DNA of 64,000 nt, from assembly GCF_003688495.1 (NCBI RefSeq), contig NZ_REFH01000008.1:310001-374000 (forward strand), written 5' to 3'. The translations under genes were made by a program, and so were the position numbers. The notes under the pieces are model-generated. The model was not told the origin of the DNA. It worked only from the letters and a program-made list of their open reading frames with translations, and did not search any database. This document shows positions 9,103 to 17,503 of this stretch, in pieces. This DNA is from Flavobacterium weaverense. GTDB lineage: Bacteria; Bacteroidota; Bacteroidia; Flavobacteriales; Flavobacteriaceae. How positions within the stretch are numbered: the stretch's first letter is position 1; each line of letters opens with the position of its first letter.

Positions 9103-9144
9103 AAGCCATCTCAGCATTTATGCTAAGATGGTTTCATTTTTTAT
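9103..9144. terminator. Intrinsic terminator after the glycosidase gene
   Basis: Arms gaagccatctcagca and tgctaagatggtttc pair with two imperfect positions around loop ttta, followed by attttttatt. It lies about 25 bases after the stop at 9078. Confidence 0.75.
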
Positions 9145-9266
9145 TCTATTTAGAATTTCTATTACAATTATTTAAATATCCATTATTTTAGTAGATTATT
9201 GTTTTTGATAAAACTGGTATTACTATTGATTTGTTTATTTTTACCAAAGCAATTAACGAACAAAAA

Positions 9267-9710
9267 ATGAGATTAGAAATAAGAGAACTGACCACTGTGG
9301 ACGAGATGGTAGCGCAATTTGAAGTGATGCAACATCTATATAATAAGTTTACTCTGGAGAAATATAAATCCTATTTAAGCGAGATGATTCCGCATAATTA
9401 CACTCAAGTAGCTGTCTTTGAAGGTGATATATGTGTTGGAATTTCAGGATTATGGTCTGGAACAAAACTTTGGTCCGGTAAGTACTTAGAAGTCGATAAT
9501 TTTATTGTCCATCCAGATCACAGAATGAAAGGAATTGGTAAGATGATGACAGACTATATCGATAAGAAAGCCAAAGAAACAGATTGCACGATGATTGTAC
9601 TTGATGCTTTTACAGGAAATTTCACAGCACATCGATTTTATTATAATCAAGGATATGTACCAAAGGGATTCCATTTTCTCAAGATTTTAAACGAAGACGG
9701 ATTAAGTTAA
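9267..9710 (+). CDS. GNAT-family N-acetyltransferase
   Basis: I chose ATG 9267 (147 residues, MRLEIRELTTVDEMVAQFEVM) over the upstream TTG at 9231, because the first 12 codons from TTG do not look like the family. The acetyl-CoA pyrophosphate-binding motif A is VHPDHRMKGIGKMM, with the R-x-K-G-x-G loop. It is followed by the conserved YNQGYVPKGFHF end, so the fold is clear. Substrate cannot be told. A lipoprotein gene follows after 10 bases, so the two may be co-transcribed. Confidence 0.85.
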   Translation: MRLEIRELTTVDEMVAQFEVMQHLYNKFTLEKYKSYLSEMIPHNYTQVAVFEGDICVGISGLWSGTKLWSGKYLEVDNFIVHPDHRMKGIGKMMTDYIDKKAKETDCTMIVLDAFTGNFTAHRFYYNQGYVPKGFHFLKILNEDGLS

Positions 9711-9720
9711 ATCATTTATT

Positions 9721-10173
9721 ATGAAAACAGTTATTAGAATTATTTCGATCCTTATAATCGCATTGAGTGTTACTTTTTGCGCTAGTAAACAAGAATTCCA
9801 GTCGGAATTTCCACAAGAAATAATAGCCGCTTATTATCAAACAAATAAAGAAGATGGTAAAACTTATTTTTTTATAGATTTAAAAGAGCAGCTCAATAGC
9901 AAACTGCAATTAGAAGAAGTACATTTCAATGATAAGACGGCAGTCTTTGAATCGATTTCGAAAAATACATTTCGAGCACAGTTTAATAATAAAAGTAAAA
10001 ACACCGATTTGATTTTAGATGGTAATGCTAGTAAAGAGTATGGAAATAAAGCTCCTTCAGTAAAAAAGTCAAAATTTGTTTTAAAATCAAATGAAGCAGT
10101 TGTACAATATTCGAAAAAAAACCAAAAATATTACTTCAAAATTATAAACGTAAATGAAAGACAAGTCCGATAG
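9721..10173 (+). CDS. Small lipoprotein of unknown function
   Basis: This 150-residue protein has a signal peptide ending in a lipobox (ALSVTFC, Cys20). The mature part is rich in Lys, Asn and Phe and looks like a small beta-rich domain (YYQTNKEDGKTYFFIDLKEQL, KYYFKIINVNER). I do not recognise a family. It lies 10 bases after the acetyltransferase gene. Outer-membrane or periplasmic attachment is inferred from the lipobox. Confidence 0.75.
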   Translation: MKTVIRIISILIIALSVTFCASKQEFQSEFPQEIIAAYYQTNKEDGKTYFFIDLKEQLNSKLQLEEVHFNDKTAVFESISKNTFRAQFNNKSKNTDLILDGNASKEYGNKAPSVKKSKFVLKSNEAVVQYSKKNQKYYFKIINVNERQVR

Positions 10174-10282
10174 TTTTTTATTTTATTCCACAATTTAACA
10201 GTTCTAAAACAATTTGGTACTTCAGATGATTAAATGAAAGAATTGGTTATTTTTGTTCCTTTAATTTAATTAACATACCATT

Positions 10283-11749
10283 TTGGGATTATATAAAAAT
10301 CTATTTAAACAAACCGCGATCTATGGATTAGCTACTGTGATTCCGCGGATGTTCAGTTTTTTATTGGTGCCATTATATACAAACGAACTTCCAAAAGAGG
10401 AGTACGGAAAAATCTCTATCATATTTGCTGGAATGATTTTTTTCAACGTCATACTTGCTTATGGAATGGAGACTGCTTTTTTTAGATTTTACAATAAAGA
10501 AAGCAATAAAAATGCCGTTGTAGAAACTACTTCAGTTTCTATTTTTTGGACCTCTTTTATATTTTTAATTTTGTCCTTGCTATCGCAAAATACCATAGCA
10601 AAATGGTCTGGAATTGATGTGCAGTTCATCACATACACGATCTGGATTTTGGTTTTAGACGCATTAGTAATTGTACCTTTCTCAAAGTTAAGAGTCAACC
10701 AGCAGCCCATACGATATGCAGTTGTGAAAATAGGAAACGTCGCAGTAAATCTATTTTTAAATCTATTCTTCTTAATCTGGCTTCCCGCTTTATCAAAGTC
10801 AAATCCAAATCATTTACTGAGCAATTTATACCTCGAAGATTTCCAAATAGGATATATTTTTGTGTCTAATATTGTAGCAAGTTTACTTACGTTCCTAGTC
10901 TTATCTCCTAATTATTTCAAGCTAAAATGGCAATTTGATTATAAGCTTTGGAAACAAATGATAAAATACGGAATGCCTATAATGATTGCCGGAATCGCAT
11001 TTGCCATCAACGAGCAATTTGATAAAATTTTACTTGGCTATCTATTACCAGCTGACATTGCCGTTTCAGAGGTTGGCGTTTATTCCGCCTGTTATAAACT
11101 TGGATTGTTTATGGTTTTGTACCGTACTGCGTATACATTAGGAATTGAGCCATTCTTTTTTAGTCACGCTTCAAATGAAAATGCACCTCAAACCTACGCC
11201 ACAATTACTAAATATTTTGTCATTTTTGGATCCTTTATTTTACTTTCAGTTATTGTTTTTGCTGATATTCTAAAAATAATAATGATTCAAGACGAGTCGT
11301 ACTGGGAAGCTATGAAAGTTGTTCCGCTTATAATTTTAGCTAACTTTTTCTTAGGAATTTATACGAATCTCTCCGTTTGGTACAAACTCATCGACAAGAC
11401 ACATTATGGCGCTTATATTTCAATTGTTGGAGCCATCATAACATTAGCGCTCAACTATTTATTAATCCCAACCATGAGTTATTATGGTTCTGCAATTGCT
11501 ACTATCGCTGCGTATGGAAGCATGATGGGAATTTCGTACTACTTTGGAAATAAATATTATCCTATTCCTTACGACATCAATAAAATTTCAATTTATATGC
11601 TAGTTTCCATTGGATTTTCTGTGATTTCATTTTATGGCTTTCGAGAAAATTATTTCGTGGGAATCCCGTTATTAATTTTATTTATGTACTTCATATATCA
11701 CAACGAAAAAGATTTATTAACTAAAATTTTGAAAAGAAAACCAAGTTAA
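10283..11749 (+). CDS. Polysaccharide flippase (MOP/Wzx-like)
   Basis: This 488-residue protein has about 14 hydrophobic helices. Its start, GLYKNLFKQTAIYGLATVIPRMFSFLLVPLY, is typical of flavobacterial lipopolysaccharide or polysaccharide export flippases. Such proteins move undecaprenyl-linked oligosaccharides across the inner membrane. No ATG precedes the conserved N-terminus; the first usable codon is TTG 10283 directly before GLYKN, so a TTG start is likely. The next gene downstream is dut, 221 bases away. Confidence 0.88.
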   Translation: MGLYKNLFKQTAIYGLATVIPRMFSFLLVPLYTNELPKEEYGKISIIFAGMIFFNVILAYGMETAFFRFYNKESNKNAVVETTSVSIFWTSFIFLILSLLSQNTIAKWSGIDVQFITYTIWILVLDALVIVPFSKLRVNQQPIRYAVVKIGNVAVNLFLNLFFLIWLPALSKSNPNHLLSNLYLEDFQIGYIFVSNIVASLLTFLVLSPNYFKLKWQFDYKLWKQMIKYGMPIMIAGIAFAINEQFDKILLGYLLPADIAVSEVGVYSACYKLGLFMVLYRTAYTLGIEPFFFSHASNENAPQTYATITKYFVIFGSFILLSVIVFADILKIIMIQDESYWEAMKVVPLIILANFFLGIYTNLSVWYKLIDKTHYGAYISIVGAIITLALNYLLIPTMSYYGSAIATIAAYGSMMGISYYFGNKYYPIPYDINKISIYMLVSIGFSVISFYGFRENYFVGIPLLILFMYFIYHNEKDLLTKILKRKPS

Positions 11750-11761
11750 ATATTTATTTCT

Positions 11762-11905
11762 AGGAGCTAATCGCGCTGTACGTTTCAAGCTTTTTCCTTA
11801 AATTATTTTTTTCTAAGTACAAAAAGGAGCTTCTTGCAGTCGCTCTTTTTGAACAAGAAAAAATATAATTTTATAAAAAAAGGCTTTCCACTTCCATCAC
11901 GGCTA
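11762..11905. repeat. Probable degenerate flavobacterial dispersed intergenic element
   Basis: The non-coding gap after the flippase begins with aggagctaatcgcgctgta and continues cgtttcaagctttttcc. It ends with aggctttccacttccatcac followed by ggcta. From memory, many Flavobacterium genomes have an abundant intergenic element with ends of the form AGGAGCTATTCCCGCT...TTTCAATC and GGATTTCCACTTCCATC...GGGCTA. This copy matches both ends with several differences and an AT-rich middle. I cannot test copy number here. There is no reading frame worth calling in it. Confidence 0.45.
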
Positions 11906-11970
11906 GAATCTATATCTGAGAGAACATATAACTTTTATAATTTCGCTTCAATATTGATAAAAAATATAAA

Positions 11971-12405
11971 ATGACAATAGACATTATTAACAAATCGGCT
12001 CATGCATTGCCTAACTATGAAACTATAGCTTCAGCAGGAATGGATTTAAGAGCTAATATTACAGAATCAATAACCTTAAAGCCATTAGGAAGAGCAATTA
12101 TAAAAACAGGTCTTTTTATAGCTTTACCTATAGGTTATGAAGCACAAGTACGTCCTAGAAGTGGACTTGCTGCAAAAAACGGAATTACGGTGCTCAATTC
12201 TCCAGGAACAATAGATGCGGATTACCGTGGCGAAATTGGAGTGATTTTAGTAAATTTATCAAATGATGATTTTGTAATTCAAAACGGAGAACGCATCGCA
12301 CAAATGATAATAGCAAAACACGAACGCGCTAACTGGATTGAAGTACAAGAATTAACAGAAACTTCGAGAGGAGAAGGTGGTTTTGGTAGTACGGGAGTGA
12401 AGTAG
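11971..12405 (+). CDS. dut: dUTP diphosphatase
   Basis: The enzyme hydrolyses dUTP to dUMP and PPi, keeping uracil out of DNA and feeding thymidylate synthesis. All five conserved trimeric dUTPase motifs are present in order: [25 protein letters not shown] (with the catalytic Asp/Tyr), NGERIAQM, and the C-terminal P-loop-like [10 protein letters not shown]. Length (144) is normal. It lies between cell-surface polysaccharide genes; the stop is followed by a heptad-type repeat. Confidence 0.97.
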   Translation: MTIDIINKSAHALPNYETIASAGMDLRANITESITLKPLGRAIIKTGLFIALPIGYEAQVRPRSGLAAKNGITVLNSPGTIDADYRGEIGVILVNLSNDDFVIQNGERIAQMIIAKHERANWIEVQELTETSRGEGGFGSTGVK

Positions 12406-12437
12406 TGATCAGTGTTTAGTATCTAGTATTCAGTCAA
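12403..12437. repeat. One-sided heptad array after dut
   Basis: Directly after the dut stop the sequence reads AGTGATC, AGTGTTT, AGTATCT, AGTATTC, AGTCAAA, five units that share AGT every seven bases. It resembles one arm of the array at 5854-5916 but has no opposite arm here. The rest of the gap to 12560 has no gene. Confidence 0.6.
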
Positions 12438-12560
12438 AGTATTATAAAAAAGAAAAGTATCAACTTAAGTATGAGATTGCATTGCTTTATGCTTCGCAAA
12501 TCCTCGCAATTACATATAAATCTGCAGACATCAATTTAGTCTGTGGCTAAAAATAATAAT

Positions 12561-12604
12561 AAAAACCTTCGTTAAATTTGCGAAAAACCTTCGTGAATTT
12601 TGCG
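12561..12604. repeat. Direct repeat of 22 bp (two copies) before the nucleotidyltransferase gene
   Basis: Units 12561-12582 and 12583-12604 differ at two positions. Both contain aaaaaccttcgt and end in tttgcg. The second ends 17 bases before the ATG at 12622, so the repeat lies in the leader or promoter region of that gene. CTTCGTGAATTTTGCG-type repeats are, as I recall, common between flavobacterial genes. Confidence 0.7.
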
Positions 12605-12621
12605 TTTAATAAAAAAATAAC

Positions 12622-13632
12622 ATGAAAATAATCGTTCCTATGGCGGGTCGTGGATCACGCCTTCGTCCACATACTTTAACTATTCCTAAACCATTAATTC
12701 CTATTGCTGGAAAACCTATCGTTCACCGTTTAGTCGAAGATATTGCAGCTGTTTTACAACAAGATATTGAGGAAGTAGCTTTTATAATTCATGAAAGTTT
12801 TGGAAAAAAAGTTGAAGAAGAATTAATCGCTATCGCCACTAAATTAGGTGCTAAAGGAACTATTTATTATCAAAATGAAGCTTTAGGAACAGGTCACGCC
12901 ATTATGTGTGCTAAAGATTCTTTGAGCGGACCAGCAGTTATCGCTTACGCAGATACGCTAATTAGAGCTGACTTTGATTTAGATAAAGATGCAGATAGTG
13001 TTATTTGGGTAAAACAAGTAGATCAGCCAGAAGCTTTTGGTGTAGTAAAGTTAAATGAAGCAAATGAGATCGTAGAATTAGTTGAAAAACCAACTGAGTT
13101 CGTTTCTGATCTTGCTGTGATAGGAATTTATTATTTCAAGGATATTGCTGTATTAAAGAATGAATTGCAATTAGTGCTTGACAATAATATTATTCACGGT
13201 GGTGAATACCAAATCAACGATGGTATCACGCAAATGATGGCCAAAGGAATGAAATTTGTCCCGGGAAAAGTAGCGGAATGGATGGATTGCGGTAATAAAA
13301 ACGTAACTGTAGAAACTAATTCTAGAATGTTAGGATTCTTGCATAATGATGGTGAACATCTTGTTGATTATGATGTAAAAACAGAAAATTCAACGATTAT
13401 TGCACCTTGTTACATTGGTAAAAATGTGATTTTAATTAATGCTACAGTTGGACCCAATGTTTCATTAGGTGATGGTTGCCATGTACAAAATAGTACGATT
13501 AAAAACAGTTTAGTTCAAACGCATTCTCATATAAAAAATGCTTCTTTAGATAATGCAATGATTGGAAATCATGCTGCTTTTGACGGTAATTTCACTGCAA
13601 TAAGCATAGGAGATTATTCTGTTTTAGAATAA
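12622..13632 (+). CDS. Sugar-phosphate nucleotidyltransferase (RmlA/GlmU-N-like)
   Basis: The 336-residue protein starts with the nucleotide-binding signature (MAGRGSRLRPHTLTIPKPLIPI, about residues 7-28). It has the family's GTGHAI and GVVKLNE segments and catalytic-domain length. Residues from about 250 onward form hexapeptide-like repeats (STIIAPCYIGKNVILINATV, VGPNVSLGDGCHV), a left-handed beta-helix. It joins a sugar-1-phosphate to an NTP to give an NDP-sugar. dTTP/glucose-1-P is the commonest pairing, but substrate is not determined by eye. Probably first gene of an envelope operon through 17113. Confidence 0.88.
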   Translation: MKIIVPMAGRGSRLRPHTLTIPKPLIPIAGKPIVHRLVEDIAAVLQQDIEEVAFIIHESFGKKVEEELIAIATKLGAKGTIYYQNEALGTGHAIMCAKDSLSGPAVIAYADTLIRADFDLDKDADSVIWVKQVDQPEAFGVVKLNEANEIVELVEKPTEFVSDLAVIGIYYFKDIAVLKNELQLVLDNNIIHGGEYQINDGITQMMAKGMKFVPGKVAEWMDCGNKNVTVETNSRMLGFLHNDGEHLVDYDVKTENSTIIAPCYIGKNVILINATVGPNVSLGDGCHVQNSTIKNSLVQTHSHIKNASLDNAMIGNHAAFDGNFTAISIGDYSVLE

Positions 13633-13671
13633 GGATATAAAACCTTTAACTGAAGAATTGGAAAAGTACGA

Positions 13672-15024
13672 ATGAAAAAACGATCCTTTATATTAATTTT
13701 ATTTTTGGTTTTGCAAAGCAACTCAGCTTTGCTGTGGGCACAAACAGAGCCAGAAGAAATAAAGTTAGACACGGATCAATTTCAGGAACTTTTTTATGAA
13801 TCATTGCTTCAAAAAGGAATTGAGAATTACGATAAAGCAATTGCTGCGTTGGATAAAGCAAAAAAATTCAAACCCAATGATGCAATAGTACATTTCGAAC
13901 TAGGAAAAAATTATTTATCATTAAAAGAGTATAAAAACGCTTATTCCTCATTTGAAACGGCTGCTAAAATTGATCCAAAGAATAAGTGGTTTTGGATTGG
14001 GATGTACGATGTGACTTATGAGACAAAAAATTATAATCAAGGAATTATTATAATTAATAAATTGATTGAATTTGATGTCAAGTATAAGGAGGATTTAACT
14101 TCACTTTACATGGCAACAAACCAATTTGAAAAAGCATTAGTGTTAATACAAGAACTAGAGGAAACAATTGGCAAAACAGATCGGAGAGAAATCTATAAAA
14201 ACCAAATTCTGTCTCAAGGAAAATTTCAAAATATTGAAGTGACGAACTTGATTTCACAGATTGATAAATATCCTACTGAAGAGTCAAATTATCTCAATCT
14301 TTTATTCTTGTATTCTAAAAATAACGAAGAATCAAAAGCATTTGAAGTCGTTAAAAAATTAGAAAAAGCAATTCCGAATTCAGAGTGGGCACAAGTCAGT
14401 TTGTTTAAAAGTTATCTAGATGCTAATGACGGTCCTAAAGCAATCAATGCGATGAACATTGTTCTCTCTAGTTCGAAAATTGATTCTAAGATAAAACACC
14501 GAATCTTGAATGAGTTTTTAATTTTTTCAGATAAAAACCCTCAATATGCATCTGATTTAGAGAAAGCTGTTAGCTACTTTGACAATGATAAGTCAGTTAA
14601 TGTAGCAAAAGAGTTAGGGAAGTTTTTTCATGCTAAGAAGAAATTTGAAAAGGCCATAAAATTTTATGAAAAGTCGCTAAATAATAGGTCGGATGAAGCG
14701 GTGGAAACTAATTTGCTTTTGCTTCAAGCATACACTGAGATGAAAGAATTTAGTGTGTTAGCAAAAAAATCAAAGGAAATGTTGGAGACTTTCCCAACAC
14801 AACCGCAGTTTTACTATTATGCTGGATTGGCTAAAAATCAATTAAAGGAATTTAAAAAAGCCAAAGATCTATTGGAAATGGGCATGGATTATGTAGTAGA
14901 GAATAAGGAATTGGAAATAAATTTCAATATTCAATTAGGAGAAGCCTATAATGGGTTAGGAGATTTTAAGAAAAAAGATGAGTTCTTCTCTAAAGCCAAT
15001 CAATTATTAAAAGAAAAAAAATGA
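13672..15024 (+). CDS. Exported TPR-repeat protein
   Basis: This 450-residue protein has a signal peptide (MKKRSFILILFLVLQSNSALLWAQ) and several tetratricopeptide repeats along most of its length (GIENYDKAIAALDKAKKFKPND, AIVHFELGKNYLSLKEYKNA, KKKFEKAIKFYEKSLNN). TPR arrays bind partner proteins. The stop overlaps the start of the DUF4292 gene by four bases (ATGA), and the EnvC-like gene follows, so it probably belongs to the same envelope assembly module. The partner is unknown. Confidence 0.88.
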   Translation: MKKRSFILILFLVLQSNSALLWAQTEPEEIKLDTDQFQELFYESLLQKGIENYDKAIAALDKAKKFKPNDAIVHFELGKNYLSLKEYKNAYSSFETAAKIDPKNKWFWIGMYDVTYETKNYNQGIIIINKLIEFDVKYKEDLTSLYMATNQFEKALVLIQELEETIGKTDRREIYKNQILSQGKFQNIEVTNLISQIDKYPTEESNYLNLLFLYSKNNEESKAFEVVKKLEKAIPNSEWAQVSLFKSYLDANDGPKAINAMNIVLSSSKIDSKIKHRILNEFLIFSDKNPQYASDLEKAVSYFDNDKSVNVAKELGKFFHAKKKFEKAIKFYEKSLNNRSDEAVETNLLLLQAYTEMKEFSVLAKKSKEMLETFPTQPQFYYYAGLAKNQLKEFKKAKDLLEMGMDYVVENKELEINFNIQLGEAYNGLGDFKKKDEFFSKANQLLKEKK

Positions 15025-15836
15025 TTAAAAATAAAATAGTAAATGGAACAGTTAGAGCACTAGTCCTTTGTGTAGCAACTTCATTGACTTTTATGTCGTG
15101 TAAAACAAAAGCTATTGCAGTTTCAGCAAGTAATGAAACTGTAAAGGAGGCTAATTACATGTCAGCCAAAAAAATAATAGAAAAGCACTACGACAATAAA
15201 ATTCAGTTTTCGACATTATATATTAAGTCTAATGCGCGTTATGCAGATGATAAGCAAACACAAAATGTAACTGCAGAAATTAAAATTAAAAAAGACGAGC
15301 AAATTTTAGTGAGTATTCGTTTTTTAGGAATAACGATGGCTAAAGCATTGATTACGCCTACAGCAGTAAATTATTACGAGAAGATAGGTGGCAAATATTT
15401 TGAAGGAGATTTTAGTAGTTTGAGCCAGTGGTTAGGAACTGATTTAGATTATGGAAAGATTCAAAATATGTTATTAGGAGAGGCTATCGATGATTTAACT
15501 AAAGGTAAATACTTAGAATCATTGCTGGAGCAAACATATAAGTTAGATGATGCTTCTAATAAAAACACGAAAAAGTCATTCTTTTTAGATGCTAATAGAT
15601 TTTTAGTAGAGAAACAAGAAATAACTCAAACTGCAGAGGAGCGAATGATAAAAGTCGCTTACGCAGATAGTAAGGTTTATGACCAAGCAATTTTACCGTC
15701 AAAAATTTTAATCAATACAATACAGAAGAAAGGAAATACTGAAATTAATCTAGAATACAACTCAGTATCGTTTAATGAAGAACTTTCTTTTCCTTATAGT
15801 GTTCCAAAAGGGTACAAAAGAATTATAATTAAGTAA
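15021..15836 (+). CDS. DUF4292-like outer-membrane lipoprotein
   Basis: This 271-residue protein has a signal peptide with a lipobox-like end (LTFMSCKTKA, Cys27). The mature part has the repeated beta-strand look of LolA/LolB-type or DUF4292 proteins (VTAEIKIKKDEQILVSIRFLG, AKALITPTAVNYYEKIGGKYFEG). It is coupled to the TPR gene by an ATGA overlap, and the EnvC-like gene comes next. I infer an envelope role such as lipid or lipoprotein handling; this is not shown directly. Confidence 0.8.
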   Translation: MIKNKIVNGTVRALVLCVATSLTFMSCKTKAIAVSASNETVKEANYMSAKKIIEKHYDNKIQFSTLYIKSNARYADDKQTQNVTAEIKIKKDEQILVSIRFLGITMAKALITPTAVNYYEKIGGKYFEGDFSSLSQWLGTDLDYGKIQNMLLGEAIDDLTKGKYLESLLEQTYKLDDASNKNTKKSFFLDANRFLVEKQEITQTAEERMIKVAYADSKVYDQAILPSKILINTIQKKGNTEINLEYNSVSFNEELSFPYSVPKGYKRIIIK

Positions 15837-15859
15837 ATTTGCAAAAATATTTTTTCAAT

Positions 15860-17113
15860 ATGCCAAAATTTCTCCTAAGCCTAATTTTTATTTGTATGAC
15901 TTCATTATTATGGAGTCAGGATTCTCAGCAAGAAAAATTAGAACAACGCAAAGCTCAAATTCAAAAAGAAATTCGTGAAAATGAAAAATTATTGCAAAGC
16001 GTAAAGCAAAAAGAAAAATCAGCTGTTAATATAGTTGTCATTCAAAGCACGAAAATTAAGCTAAAGGAAAATCTGATAAACACGACAGAAAAGCAAACCA
16101 AATTGCTGAGTAATGATATGTATATTAACCAAGTTCAAATTAATAAACTTAAAAAGGAACTAGCGGAACTGAAAGAGGATTATTCAAAAATGATCGTTAA
16201 GTCATACAAGAGTAGATCTGAGCAAAGTAGAGCAATGTTTTTACTGTCTTCTGAAAGTTTTTTACAAGCGTACAAAAGAGCGCAGTATATGAAGCAGTAT
16301 ACTGGTTATAGAAAGATGCAAGGGGAGGAGATTAAAACAAAATCGAACAAACTAACTGACTTCAATGCAAAGTTAGATGTTCAAAAAACGGCAAAACAAA
16401 AATTAATTGCTGAGAATCAAAAAGAACGTATTTCATTAGAAAAAGAAAAACAAGAGCAGCAAAAATTGGTAAATGTTCTTAAGAAAGATAAAACTAAAAG
16501 CTCTCGAGAAATAGGTAAAAAGCAACAAGAATATCGCACTATCGATAGACAAATTAATAAATTAATTCGGGAAGCTATTGCTGCAGCCAATAGGAAAGCG
16601 GCTTTAGAAAAAGCAAAAGCTAATCCTAGTGCTCCGGTTTCAAAAGCGGCTGTGTCTTCTTCTAAAATCGAATTAACGCCAGAGGCAAAAATAATTGCAG
16701 ATAATTTTAGATCTAACAAAGGGAGATTACCTTATCCAGTAGAAAAAGGATATGTTTCATTAGGATATGGAAACCAAACGCACCCATTGTTCAACACGAT
16801 TACGGTACACAACAGTGGTGTAGAAATCACAACTGATAAGGGAGCAACTGCAAGAGCCGTCTTTGGCGGTGAAGTGACTAGCGTTATTATTCTATCACCG
16901 GTTAATAAAGCAGTAATGATTCAGCACGGAGATTACTTTACAGTATATCAAAACTTGAGTTCTGTGAATGTAAGTAAAGGAGATAAAGTAGGAATCAAAC
17001 AAAGCATAGGGACTGTTAGAACTAATGGAGAGACAGGGAAAACGATCATTAAGTTTTTAATCCTTCAAAACACAAGTTATAACGATCCAGAAGGTTGGTT
17101 ATCTAGAAGATAA
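15860..17113 (+). CDS. EnvC-like murein hydrolase activator with degenerate LytM/M23 domain
   Basis: I prefer ATG 15860 (417 residues) because it begins a proper signal peptide (MPKFLLSLIFICMTSLLWSQ); a TTG at 15839 is also in frame. A long coiled coil covers about residues 20-250 (Gln/Lys/Glu-rich). The C-terminal 130 residues are a LytM/M23 fold. The zinc ligands are replaced: the usual H-x-G-x-D becomes NSGVE, the YxHL position is YQNL, and the HLH position is IIKF. So it is unlikely to be a peptidase. EnvC-type proteins with dead LytM domains activate amidases during cell separation, which is the likely role. Confidence 0.87.
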   Translation: MPKFLLSLIFICMTSLLWSQDSQQEKLEQRKAQIQKEIRENEKLLQSVKQKEKSAVNIVVIQSTKIKLKENLINTTEKQTKLLSNDMYINQVQINKLKKELAELKEDYSKMIVKSYKSRSEQSRAMFLLSSESFLQAYKRAQYMKQYTGYRKMQGEEIKTKSNKLTDFNAKLDVQKTAKQKLIAENQKERISLEKEKQEQQKLVNVLKKDKTKSSREIGKKQQEYRTIDRQINKLIREAIAAANRKAALEKAKANPSAPVSKAAVSSSKIELTPEAKIIADNFRSNKGRLPYPVEKGYVSLGYGNQTHPLFNTITVHNSGVEITTDKGATARAVFGGEVTSVIILSPVNKAVMIQHGDYFTVYQNLSSVNVSKGDKVGIKQSIGTVRTNGETGKTIIKFLILQNTSYNDPEGWLSRR

Positions 17114-17133
17114 ATCCAGTCTTATTTAAAATG

Positions 17134-17178
17134 AAAAAGCACTATCGAATTCTGAGGAATTCAATAGTGCTTTTTTTT
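17134..17178. terminator. Intrinsic terminator of the envelope operon
   Basis: A long hairpin: aaaaagcactat and gaattc on the left pair with gaattc and atagtgctttttt on the right, with single bulged bases, then a T-run. It ends the operon that finishes at 17113. Confidence 0.88.
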
Positions 17179-17503
17179 ATTTAGTTTTTTTTAGTCTAAA
17201 AAGTTATCCTATAAAAGAACTCCCATTTCAATCACGTTATAAACGCTTCCGAAGTAAAAGTGACAGATAACAAACTCTAGAATGAAAGCTAAATTTAATG
17301 CATTATTGTCACTCAGGAACAATGTCAAACCTATAATTTTTAATGGCGATTTGATTCAATTTTCAAAAATTAGCCTAATCTAAAAAGAGCTCTATTTCTT
17401 TGACTATTGAAATCATTAAACATCATGCTGAATAATTAACCTAACGGTTTTGTAAAAGATAATGCGTACTTATTACAGCTCCTTTATCATTCGATACTTA
17501 ATC
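17179..17503. other. Intergenic gap with no recognised gene
   Basis: About 325 bases between the terminator and the end of the minus-strand PiT gene. No frame with family features is visible. A segment near 17215-17240 (aaaagaactcccatttcaat) weakly resembles one end of the dispersed element at 11762-11905, but the match is too poor to call. Confidence 0.5.

Noticed and set aside
16417..16719. Minus-strand frame of 100 codons inside the EnvC-like gene
   Set aside because: It is the complement of the coiled-coil coding region, which easily stays open on the other strand.
17215..17245. Possible second copy of the dispersed element at 11762-11905
   Set aside because: Only a partial and weak match to one end, and the other end is not found at a suitable distance.
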